A DNA stretch of 64,000 bases from assembly GCA_963845695.1 (NCBI GenBank), contig CAWJTQ010000010.1:62001-126000 (forward strand). The letters are read 5' to 3'. Source of the DNA: CAWJTV01 sp963845695 (GTDB lineage Bacteria; Planctomycetota; Planctomycetia; Isosphaerales; Isosphaeraceae). The stretch's first letter is position 1. Each line of letters begins with the position of its first letter. The translations under genes were made by a program, and so were the position numbers. Of the stretch, positions 37,218 to 46,427 are shown in pieces. The notes under the pieces were generated by a model that saw nothing but the letters and a program-made list of their open reading frames with translations, ran no database searches and was not told where the DNA came from.

Positions 37218-37709
37218 TCAGACCGGCTGCGCCGCCGTTCGTCCCTCCGGATCCCGATCGGGCTCGGAGTAATCCACGGACACGAACTTGGGTTGGGGCC
37301 AGTGAGCCAGGCGATACGAGCGGAAGAACCAGACGCTGAATGGGGCGCAGGTCAACAGCACGACCGCCCAGATCAACTTGTCATTCCGTCCAGGAAAGTC
37401 GTCATCGCGCAGGCCCATCAGGAAGACGAACTCGTTGCACCAGGTCCGGACGAACCAGGCGAGAACTCCCAGGGCCAGGAGCACGATGGAGAGCGCGCTC
37501 TCGTGGGGCGGAGCCGAGCTGGCCTGTAGCAGGAGAGCGACCACAACCACGGCGGTCATGATCTGCCACAGATTGAACTTCCAGGCTCGGGGAACATTGC
37601 CGATCCGGCGGACCCATTCGGGGGAACCGAGGTTGGAGAGGTGGAACAGCAGAGCAAACCCGCCGACCACCATGGCCGGTAGAACGATGAAGGAAAACAG
37701 CATCCACAT
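37218..37709 (-). CDS. Membrane protein with four predicted helices
   Basis: The product has 163 residues. It begins MWMLFSFIVLPAMVVGGFAL (helix 1). Then come IMTAVVVVALLLQASSA (2), SIVLLALGVLAWFVRTW (3) and LIWAVVLLTCAPFSVWFF (4), with a short acidic C-terminus. No known family. It is co-directional with the genes at 37745 and 38941, so perhaps part of the same envelope-signalling cluster. Confidence 0.6.
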   Translation of the reverse strand: MWMLFSFIVLPAMVVGGFALLFHLSNLGSPEWVRRIGNVPRAWKFNLWQIMTAVVVVALLLQASSAPPHESALSIVLLALGVLAWFVRTWCNEFVFLMGLRDDDFPGRNDKLIWAVVLLTCAPFSVWFFRSYRLAHWPQPKFVSVDYSEPDRDPEGRTAAQPV

Positions 37710-37744
37710 GAGCCGAATCCTCGACTGCTCGGTTCGCGGTCTTA

Positions 37745-38855
37745 CTACGCCACCATGTTGTAGAGGATCACCCCCGCGGCGCCGACGCCCGCGGCGGCCA
37801 GCATCCTTAGCCGATTGGTGTAATAACCCTTAGTCGCCTCATCGGCGCGGATATAACCGGAGATCACCCCCAGGCAGATCAGGACGAACCCCAGTGCGCC
37901 CCCGAGAGTGACGAGCCGGTGCTGGACCAGCTCGCGAGTGTATGCCTCGATGAACATATCTCTGCGCCCGGGCGAGAGGTCCACTTTCAGCTCGGCCACA
38001 TAGAGCGCCCCGTCCTCCTTCAGAGTGGGGCTCTGATTGAGAGTGGGGCTGACAACCGGGCGGCTTCGCCGTTCGAGGACCAAGCCCTCGACCAGGGGAG
38101 CAGGCGGCGTCCAGGAGTTGGGGACGTCAGGACGGAGCCACTCGCTGACCCGCCGCTGAAGCGCTCGGCCCACATCGGTCCGGGCACGCGCCTCGGTCGG
38201 CGCAGATCTGCCCCTCGACGATGGTGGAGGGCGTCGGCATGGATCGGAGACCCGCTCGCCACTGATCCGTCGTGACGACCTGCCCGTTGACGATGGTGGC
38301 GCCCGGATGGGCTGGCTCAGGGGCGGCGCCATTCGGGGGATTGCGACGGGTGCTTGCTTGCGGGCTACGAGAGATCACCCTCGCCGGGACCTTAGGTGCC
38401 GGCGGTCGCGCCTCAGCCGTCGTCACCCGCGTACCCGGGACGATGGGCACGGGGAGCCCCTCAGCGTTCTCGCGAACCAGGGTCGGCGCAGGCGGCGGTG
38501 GGGGCGGCATGGGAGGGCGCGGTCCGCCGTCGGCGGCGAGCGCCTCGTGGTACGCCTGGCGGATCTCGTCCTTCGCCTCGTTCCAGACGTGACGGATCTC
38601 CTGGCGCGCCTCCTGAGACACCTTCTGGATCTCCTGGCGTGCATCCTCCAGCACGCGCCCCGCTTTGGCCAGAGCCCGTTGCGTCTGGTGACGAGCCTCC
38701 GCGAACTGGCCCCCGGCCGGCCCGCTATGCGGATGCCGCGGAGCGGGCCAAGGCATCGTTGGCGATGGAGCCTGAATCACGGGCCGCTGATGGCTCGATC
38801 TCACGGCCCAGACCACGAGGAGAACCAGGATGAGAGTGACGAAGAATCGTTTCAT
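37745..38855 (-). CDS. Membrane-anchored coiled-coil/proline-rich protein, one frameshift
   Basis: About 369 residues. The N-terminal anchor is MKRFFVTLILVLLVVWAVRS. A charged coiled coil follows (AKAGRVLEDARQEIQKVSQE), then a proline-rich stretch (PMPPPPPPAPTL). Near 38200 the frame shifts, from IVEGQICA to PTEARARTDVGRALQRRVSE, and continues to two C-terminal helices (VTLGGALGFVLICLGVISGY and MLAAAGVGAAGVILYNMVA). The acidic periplasmic-like segment VAELKVDLSPGRRDMFIEAY lies before them. It resembles proteins seen next to Ser/Thr kinases in planctomycetes. Role unknown. Confidence 0.55.
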
Positions 38856-38940
38856 CTTCGGAGTCCACTGAGGAGTAGGCAGTAGCCAGTTTAAGGACCT
38901 GCGAACCTCACTAAAATCGGATTTCGCTGACCACTGTTTG

Positions 38941-40915
38941 CTAGGCGATGATCGTGCGTTTCTGCTTCCCCGACATCTTGAGGTATCGAGCGTACAGCGA
39001 GGCGGCGTGGTTCCAGGGGCTGACGACCTGAACGGCGGCGGCGATCATGGCGGCGATGGCGATGCCGTCGGGCCGGTCGAAAGGCCAGAGTCCGATCGTG
39101 GCGGTGGCCAGGGCCCCCGTCCACAAGATCGGTATGATGCGGAACCGCGCCGGGCGATCGCGGGCCGTGAGGGACGAGGAGCCGGCCAGGAGCCCGTACA
39201 CGATCGTGAGGTAGGCCCACAAGAAGCCGATGGCGCTCCCGCTATTGAGGCGTCCCAGCGCGGCCTTGTGGAAGCTCAGATTTTGCGGTTCGAATCCGTG
39301 GAGGCGCAACACCATCGCCATGCCGATCGCGACCGCAGCGGTGAGGAACCCCACAGCCAAGCCGCGGAGGCGGCGGTTGGCCCTCGACGTCTCGGCCTCC
39401 TGAACCTTACTGGAGATCAAGGTGGTCCAGGTCCCCAGAAGCGCCGTGCCGTAGAGGAACGCCAGATCCTGGGGCTGCCCGGACGGGTCGATGCCCAGCG
39501 CGGCGGTGGCCGGGATGGCCAGCAAGGACAGGACCGGTGCGGCCCAGAGCATGGAGCCCGCGAGCTCGGCGAACCGGACCCGCTTACTGGGTAACGGGGG
39601 CGGCGGCTCCGGGGGTGGTACGGGAAGCTTGGGAGGCGTCTGCGCGACCGCCCGCCGCACGGGGGGCGCGCGCCCCGCCTGGCCGCGGCGGGGGGATAGA
39701 TCGGGACGCCCGGCGACGGGACCGGTCGCGCGCCGGGGGCCTGATACGACGCCTGCTGGACGTTGGCACCGGGCCGGGGCGAGCCGTTGCGGGCCGGAGA
39801 CGGGTTCCGCAAGGCCCGCAGCCGCTGGGCCAGATTGAGCCCGTGGGTTCGGGGCGGACGAGTCTCGGGGCCGATGTAGAACACGGGCTCCTCGGCCTCG
39901 ATTCGCAGGATCTCCTCCTCCGGCTGGCTTCCCCGACCTCTCGCGCCGCTCTTCTTGCCCTCGCCGATGATCCTGACTTCCGGCTCGCGCGGGGCGTCCT
40001 CGGGCGGCAGAAGGTCGTAGACCCGGCTCGGCCGCTGGTTCGGGTCCTTGGCCAGCGCCTTGGATACGATCGTCCGATAGGGTTCGGCCAGCATCGAGAC
40101 GTCCGGCCGCGCGGTCAGGTGCTTCATCAGCACCTCGTTGACCGTTTCGCCCTCGAAGGGGACCCGGCCCGTCAGCATCTCATAGAGGATCACGCCCATC
40201 GCGTAGACGTCGATCGGCTTGTTGTACTTACCCGAGCCGATCTCGGGGGCCATGTAGTGGCAGGTCCCGATGCTTTCGGAGTGCTCGGTCCCCTGGCTGG
40301 GCGTGATCAGCTTGGCCAGTCCATAGTCACCGATCTTCACGAGCCCTTCTTCCATGAAGAGGTTAGCCGGCTTGAGGTCGCGATGGACGATGCCGTGATC
40401 GTGCAGGTAGGCGACCCCCTCGACCAGCCCCTTGAGCCATCGGCGGACCTCCGGCAGCGGCAGCCCGCGGGGATATTGCTTGAGGACGCTGGCCAGGCTG
40501 GGGCCGGCCACGTATTCCATCACCACGAACGAATCGCCGGCATCACTGGCCTTCATGTCGAAGATCGTCAGCAGATTCGGGCACTTCAGGTTCATGCACT
40601 GCTGCACGCCCCGCCGTTCGACCTCGAGGTTGCGGAGGATCAGCTTCAGCGCGACTTCCTTGCCGGAATCCGAGGTGGCGTAATAGACCTCACCGAAGCC
40701 CCCGCCCCGATGGCCCGCTTGATGGTGTAGCCCTCCAGGGGCCGCGAGCCCGAGCCGAAGGTGTAGCGTCCGTTTGACTGCGAGGGGTTGGCTTGACGCA
40801 TGTCTTCAAGTCCCGGCCCTGAGGGCCCCGATCCCGATTGGTCTTTGGGCTCGTAAACGACCGTCTCGTCCATGGGCGATTCGACGTCAGGCGTGTCTTC
40901 GGCCATCGCGTTCAT
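38941..40915 (-). CDS. Membrane Ser/Thr protein kinase, two frameshifts
   Basis: A Hanks-type kinase of ~657 residues from ATG 40915. The Gly-rich loop should read GxGGFGEVYYA, but one base is missing in a G-run near 40710. The catalytic Lys lies in KEVALKLILRNLEVE. Further motifs are FVVMEYVAGPSL, IVHRDLKPANLFM, IGDYGLAKL (DYG for DFG), CHYMAPEIGSGKYNKPIDVY and NQRPSRVYDLL. A proline-rich linker contains a second frameshift near 39660. The C-terminal part (RFAELAGSMLWAAPVLSLL, GLAVGFLTAAVAIGMAMVLR, IGFLWAYLTIVYGLLAGS) has several membrane helices. It lies just downstream of the FHA gene, its likely phosphopeptide-binding partner. Confidence 0.8.
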
Positions 40916-40939
40916 CGCTCCAGCATCTCCACGCTGTCA

Positions 40940-40989
40940 GTCAGGCTTTCCGGCCTGACGTCCGGTTTTGTCAGGCCGGAAAGCCTGAC
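40940..40989. terminator. Perfect 20-bp inverted repeat (hairpin)
   Basis: GTCAGGCTTTCCGGCCTGAC at 40940-40959 and its exact reverse complement at 40970-40989 enclose a 10-base loop. It lies in the 80-bp gap between the FHA gene's stop and the kinase gene's start, both on the minus strand. There is no T-run, so it may act as an attenuating or mRNA-processing hairpin, or be a dispersed repeat. Confidence 0.6.
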
Positions 40990-40995
40990 CTACGG

Positions 40996-42674
40996 TTACA
41001 CAGTCTGACTTCCGAGAGGCTCGAGGCTGAACGAAAAACCGTCGCCGAGGACGCTGGAATGCAAGGTCAGAGGCGCGCGGGCGGCACAGGTTCGCCCGTC
41101 CACGTCGAAGGCGCCCGCAGCCCGGCACCACAGTGCACCGGCCTGTCGATAGAGCACAACCGGCTCCTTGAGCGCCGGGGCCGGGATATGCGCCTGGGCG
41201 CCTCACCGACGATGCAGGTCTCGGCCATGAGGAGGACACCGTCGACGGCCAAGGGCAGCCGATGCCGGCTGACGATCGCCAGCCGCGCCGTAGCACTGAC
41301 GGGGCTGGGCTGTCGGAACTCCAGCTCGACGGTCGAGCCCAGCCGGATGACGTCGCCGTCGTGTAGGACGACCTGGTCGAGCACAGGCTTGCCGTTGACG
41401 AACGAGGCCTGATGAGCCTGGAGCAGATAGCTTTCGCCATTGCGGAGGAGCGTGGCGTGATTGCGCGACAGGTCGCCCATCAGGGGGATATCGGCATGGC
41501 TGTCGGCACCGGCCCGGCCGAGGACGATGCGATCGTCCATGCAGACGAGGTAACCGCCGACGCCATCGACCCAGAGGAGGAATCGGCCCTTCGGTCCAGC
41601 CGCCTCGACCCGCGCGACAGGTCGAGCGGGGATCGGGGCGACGCGGGGCACGGCCACCGGTCTCATTGGCCGTTCCGGCGTGGGTACGCGGCCGTGGGGC
41701 CGGGCTGGGGTTTCGCCGCCCAGCCAGACGATTCCATCGGTGGTCGCGGGACCACCAGGGAGTTTGTCGGATTCGGGGCTGCGGGCCGGTCGCGGCCGGG
41801 GCGGAAGACCCGGCGGAATGGGGCCGACCGCGGGGTTGTCGAGCTCGGGGCCGAACTCAGCCGGCTCGCGATCGGGCACGGACTGAGGGTTGACCATGCC
41901 AGCGGTCTGGGCCGCGCGGGCACCTCGGGCGGGCCATTGACCGGCCGCGGCCGGCCCGATGGCTGCGATCTGTTGCCAGGCACGGGACCGCGCCTGACGG
42001 GCCGCCGGATGTTCGGGGACGATCGTCATCAGGGCCTCGGCCGCCGTCAGGATCGCCGGCCACTTCCCTTCCGAGAGCGCGGTGTAGAGCGCCTCGACCT
42101 TGGGAGCGGCCGATTTCTGGCGGTTCTCCAGCTCCGTCTTGGCTGCGGCCACGGCTTGCTGGGCGCCCACGGCCCCAGCCCCGCCGGCCAGCCGCTCCGC
42201 CCGGTCGAGCTGCTCCTGAGCCCGACCGAACTCGCCTCGACGTCCCTCCGCCAGCGCGTTCTGCCAGGCCTCGGCGATCTCGCGGGTCCGGCGCAGGGCC
42301 GGTCCGCTGATCTTGTGCCGCGCCAGGTCTTCGATCCGCTCCAGCGCCTGGCCCGGCTCGCCGGCATCCAGGTCGATGCGGACCTCCTCGGCTACCCGGT
42401 CGGCCAGGTTCAGCCGCGCTGCGGCCAGAGAATCGGGTGGTGCCCCGATCCGCTCGGCCAGGTCCAGATCCTCGATCGCCCCGCTCAGGTCATCGACCGC
42501 GCCGCGGCGAGTTGCCCGCGCGATCAAGTCCAGGGCCAAGCGGTTGCGGAACTGAACGGCATGATGGTGATCCGCGACGTCGGAGCGGCTGGCCAGGGCA
42601 TACGCTTCCTGGAACCGCCCCACCCGCGCGGCTTCCTCGGCTTGCCGCAATACGATGCGCCAGTGACCCAACAT
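40996..42674 (-). CDS. FHA-domain protein with helical N-terminal half, one frameshift
   Basis: About 558 residues. ATG 42674 (MLGHWRIVLRQAEEAARVGR) is preferred to an upstream ATG because it starts the helical TPR-like repeats (AYALASRSDVADHHHAVQF, EDLDLAERIGAP, GQALERIEDLARHKI). After a proline-rich linker comes the FHA domain: RIVLGRAGADSHADIPLMGD, LSRNHATLLRNGESYLLQAH and SFVNGKPVLDQVVLHDGDVI, with the phosphothreonine-binding Arg, Ser, His and Asn. Near 41190 one frameshift occurs. The correct continuation is HIPAPALKEPVVLYRQAG, ending LGDGFSFSLEPLGSQTV at TAA 40996. It is upstream of, and likely co-transcribed with, the kinase. Confidence 0.75.
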
Positions 42675-42940
42675 GGTTGATTCGCCGCCCGGATTGACCA
42701 TGGGGATTTCAGTCTCGTTTCAATCGTTCCGATGGTTTTGATCTGCTCCCGGTGTGGTGGCCGGGAAGAACGCCGGTCAACAGCTCCGGGATAACCGACG
42801 AGTGATTCGATCGCCGTCCCCCCCGCCGCCCCTCCCCTGGTTCAGAAGGGTGGGGAGGGTGAGGAAGGGTGGAACGGAGCGATCGAAACGTTGGGTGCTC
42901 GATACCGAGCACCCCTGTAACAGGACGGAACCGGCCCGGA

Positions 42941-43754
42941 TCAAAGGCTCTTGTCGCCAGGCTTGGGAGCGGAGGCCGGACCGAAGGCCTCGTCAATCTC
43001 CTTGACCACATCGCGGCCTGGATCGACGAACGTGGCTTTCCCGTCCAGGTCGCCGTATCGGCCTTCGATCTCGGCCCGCTTGGCCATGACGTCGAGCCGC
43101 TCTTCCAGCTCAGAGACCGCCTGCTTGGCACGGGCCAGAGGCGCTGCTGTCGAAGTTGAACTCGTTCTGGGCGCTGGTGGCTTCGAGCATCTGGAGCCGG
43201 GCCTCGACCTGGGCCAGCCGAGCCAGCAGGAGGGACTTCGTCTCCTTGAGGCTATCAAGCTGATTTCGGGCCGCGTCGATCGTCTTGCGCTTCGCCTTCA
43301 GGACCTCTTGCTTCTCCTTGAGGATCCCGGTGGTGTAGTCGTAGTGATCCTTGCGATTGGCAAGCTGGCTCTTGATCTCGTCCGCCGTGTAGAGGCTGTG
43401 GCCCGTCAGCCGGAAGTCGCCATTCTTGACCTTGTCACGCAGCGCCATGAGCGCGGCCTTTTCTTTCTCCAGGTTCACTTGGAGGGCGGCGATCTCCAAC
43501 TCCAGATGCTCGGCCGCGACCTCGGCCCGAGCCAGGGTCTCCTTGTTCTCTTCGAACGCCGGCTGCAAGCTGGCGATCTCGGTCCGCGCCCGCTCGATCT
43601 CAAACCGCGGATCGATCGAGTCCTTGGCCGACTGCCGCATCTTGCAGAAGGCCGTCTTGATGTAACTTGGAGCCGAGGTGCCGAACACCAGGAACAACGT
43701 CCCCGCGCCCAGCGCCGCGCCCAGCAACCCCTTCTTGACCATTGAGCACACCAT
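42941..43754 (-). CDS. Coiled-coil protein with short N-terminal anchor, one frameshift
   Basis: About 270 residues from ATG 43754, with AGGAGA nearby upstream. An N-terminal hydrophobic segment (KKGLLGAALGAGTLFLVFG) is followed by long coiled coil (RFEIERARTEIASLQPAFEE, KEKAALMALRDKVKNGDF, LLLARLAQVEARLQMLEA). Near 43140 the frame shifts to APLARAKQAVSELEERLDVM and ends FGPASAPKPGDKSL. It resembles planctomycete proteins that accompany envelope or stress loci. No enzymatic motif. Confidence 0.6.
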
Positions 43755-44995
43755 GCTGAGTTCTCCTGTTTGCCCGGAACCCCTAAGTCTTCGCTTTCAA
43801 ACCACTCCCAGCGGGAAGGCCGGGAGAATCGTCGTTTTAGACTCTCGATTCCACCGCGCCACACAGGTTCTTCGGGGTCGTGGCGCCAATATTATCGAGT
43901 TTGACCCGTTCCCAAACGGCTAGCATACATCGACTGATGGTAAGCGGGCCAGAGGGGCTTTCCCAAAAGCCCTGGAGGGACCGCAGACCATTCTCGGGCG
44001 AGGGCCTCGGGAGGCTCCCTCTGGGCACACGACCAGACCCACTCTGAAGGACGTGGCCCTACCTGCGACCTTGGCGTGCAGTTGGCCTTTTCCTGGCTTA
44101 TCCACCCAAGCCATCGCCCATCACACCATGATTTCTCGCTGATCATTTGAAGGTTGGGTTCGTTCGATCGATCTTCGAGAAGCGACTTCTCCTATGCCCG
44201 CGTCATAATCGTTGCATTTTACCCAGACATCCCAATTTTGGCTTCGTTTTGTCGAAATTGCCCTGCCCGAACGCCCTGGTTGGCTTCGTTTCGTCGAAAT
44301 CGTGATGGTTCGGAGGTCGAGGCTGGCTTCGTTTCGTTGATTTCGTTTCCAACGACGGCCGAGTACATCGATGCCCGATTCCGATCTGTCTTGCATCCTA
44401 CCACTCGCTTTCTGCATCGATTCGCGCACCCCGAACGCCACCGGGACGTCCCGACATCCTTAATTATAGAAACTACTGCGGGTTCGGCATCTGGACTCGG
44501 GGAAATCCCCAAGAGGGTTCGGTTGCCGGCAACGACGATCGGCCCCGGTCGCCGGACTGCGGTCGCCAGATCGACGACGAGAATCGTTGTCGCCGGAAGC
44601 CGATGTGGACGGACACTGAATCGCATTCACCGAATTGACCTCCCGATTCAAGAACACAGAGATTCCGCGAGCGCCCACCTTTATGCCTTTGCATGCTCCG
44701 GAGAGAATTGGATCCGATCTGGCGGCTCCAATCATTTGCCACGAAAGTGGTTGCAAAATTTGCCTGCCGTGCAAAGAAATCGAATGTTCGTAGAACTGAG
44801 GATGCACCCCTGCACTCTGTTGCGGGGCGACTCGGTAGGGTATTCTCAATACATTGGATCCTGGAACCGAGGCGAAGAGCCGCCGCGGCCTGATCCGCCG
44901 ATCGCGTGCAGCCGCGGGTCGGTGGCGATCCCGGGATGAGATTCGCGCGTCGCGATCCGCAACGGGCCTTTCGAAGCAATCGGGAAAGCCCCGAC
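43755..44995. other. 1.2-kb intergenic region upstream of the TIR operon
   Basis: No gene is supported; overlapping ORFs lack family motifs. Direct repeats of GGCTTCGTTTCGTCGAAAT occur at 44240, 44282 and about 44325 (the last diverged). The region separates the signalling cluster from the TIR/nSTAND operon and should contain that operon's promoter. Confidence 0.5.
44240..44343. repeat. Three GGCTTCGTTTCGTCGAAAT direct repeats
   Basis: Copies at 44240-44258 (TTTTGTC variant), 44282-44300 and 44325-44343 (last one ending TTGATTT) are spaced 42-43 bp apart. The core TTCGTTTTGTCGAA is a near-palindrome. Confidence 0.6.
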
Positions 44996-46427
44996 ATGGG
45001 ATTTGTTCATCCGGCGAAGACGGACCTGTTCGTCAGCTACGCTCATGTGGATGATCTCCCCCTGGAGCCGGGGCGGCCGGGGTGGGTGACGACCATGGTC
45101 GAACTCCTCAAGATCTTCCTCGCCCAGAAGTTGGGGCGCGCGGAGTCCATCTCGTTGTGGATGGACCACCAACTGCCGGGCCATGTGGAGCTGACGTCGG
45201 AGATCGAGGGCAAGCTCGGCGAGGCGGCCGCCCTCCTGATCGTCCTGTCGCCGGGCTACCTGGCGTCAACCTGGTGCCTCAAGGAGGTGGGCTTCTTCAG
45301 CAACGCGATCCGGCGGGGCGGCGGAAGGGTCGGTGGACGGATCTTCGTGGTCGAGTACGACCAGGTGGAGCGCCCGGAGGATCTCGGTGACCTGAAGGGC
45401 TACCGCTTCTGGGCCAAGGACCCCCTGGGCCGGTCAACGCGTACCCTGGGCATTCCCCGGCCGTCCCCGGGGGCGTATTACGACCAACTCTGCGACCTCC
45501 AAAACGACCTGGCCAAGGCGCTGGCCCGCCTGAAGGCCGGCGCGGGTGATGTCCCCGTGCCGGACGGACCGGGGGACCGGCCCGTGGTCTTTCTCGCCGA
45601 GGTGACCGACGACCTGGACGACCAGTGCGAGGAGGTCCGGCGCTACCTGCTCCAGGCGGGCCTGGCCCTCGTGCCCGAGGGCAATTATCCCCGCGACCCA
45701 GCCGGCTTCCGCGCGGCGGCCGAGGGCGACCTGGCCCGCGCCAAGCTCTTCGTTCAGCTCCTGAGCGGGCTCCCCGGCAAGCGGCTGCCCGGCGCATCGC
45801 AGAGCATCGTCGGCCTCCAGCACGAGTGCGCCGTCGGTCGCGGTGTCCCCGTCCTCCAGTGGCACGCCCGGGGCCTCGACCTCGACAGCGTCGCCCACCC
45901 CGACCACCGCGCCCGGCTCGAGGGCCCATCGGTCATCGTCGCCGACCTCCAGGAGTTCAAGAGCCTGGTCGTGCAAAAGGTCCGGGAGCTCACGGCCCCG
46001 AAGCCGGCTGCCCCCAGGGCCGACCAGGCCGCCGATACGCTCGTGTTCGTCAACGCCGAGGAGGAGAACCTTAAACTGGCGCAGCGGATCGGGGATCTGC
46101 TCGTACGGCCGCGGGGTCAACTACGTCCTCCCCAAGCGGAGCCGCCGGCCGGCCGACGCCCGCAAGGCGCTCGACACGCACCTCCTGGACTGCGACGGCC
46201 TTGTGCTCGTCCATGGCACCAATCCCGATTGGGTCTTCGAGCAGTGGAGGCACTTCTGCAAGGTCAAGCCGAAGCGCGAATACCCCATCAAGGCCATTGG
46301 CATCTGCGACGGGCCGCCACCCGAGAAGGAGGAGCGCCACTTCGGGCTCACTGGCCCGAAGGTCATCAACTGCCGCTACGGACTGGACGAGGAAGAGCTG
46401 AATAAATTTGCCGATCATTTTATTTGA
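44996..46427 (+). CDS. Protein with three TIR-like domains, one frameshift
   Basis: About 476 residues from ATG 44996. TIR 1 (res ~8-175): KTDLFVSYAHVDD (alphaA/betaA start), SISLWMDHQLPGHV, then LLIVLSPGYLASTWCLKEVG, where the WCxxE Glu (~97) corresponds to the catalytic Glu of NAD-cleaving TIRs. TIR-like 2 (~195-325): RPVVFLAEVTDDLDDQCEEV, LVPEGNYPRD, AKLFVQLLSGLPGKRLPGAS. TIR-like 3 (~348-470): DTLVFVNAEEENLKLAQRI, then after a shift near 46103 GRGVNYVLPKRSRRPADARK and DGLVLVHGTNPDWVFEQW. The last two lack an obvious Glu motif and may be adaptors. Its stop overlaps the start of the nSTAND gene, implying coupled translation. Probably a sensor/effector pair of immunity type; inference. Confidence 0.7.

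Noticed and set aside
44154..44939. 261-residue plus-strand ORF before the TIR gene
   Set aside because: Covers the repeats at 44240-44343, no domain, stops before the TIR start.
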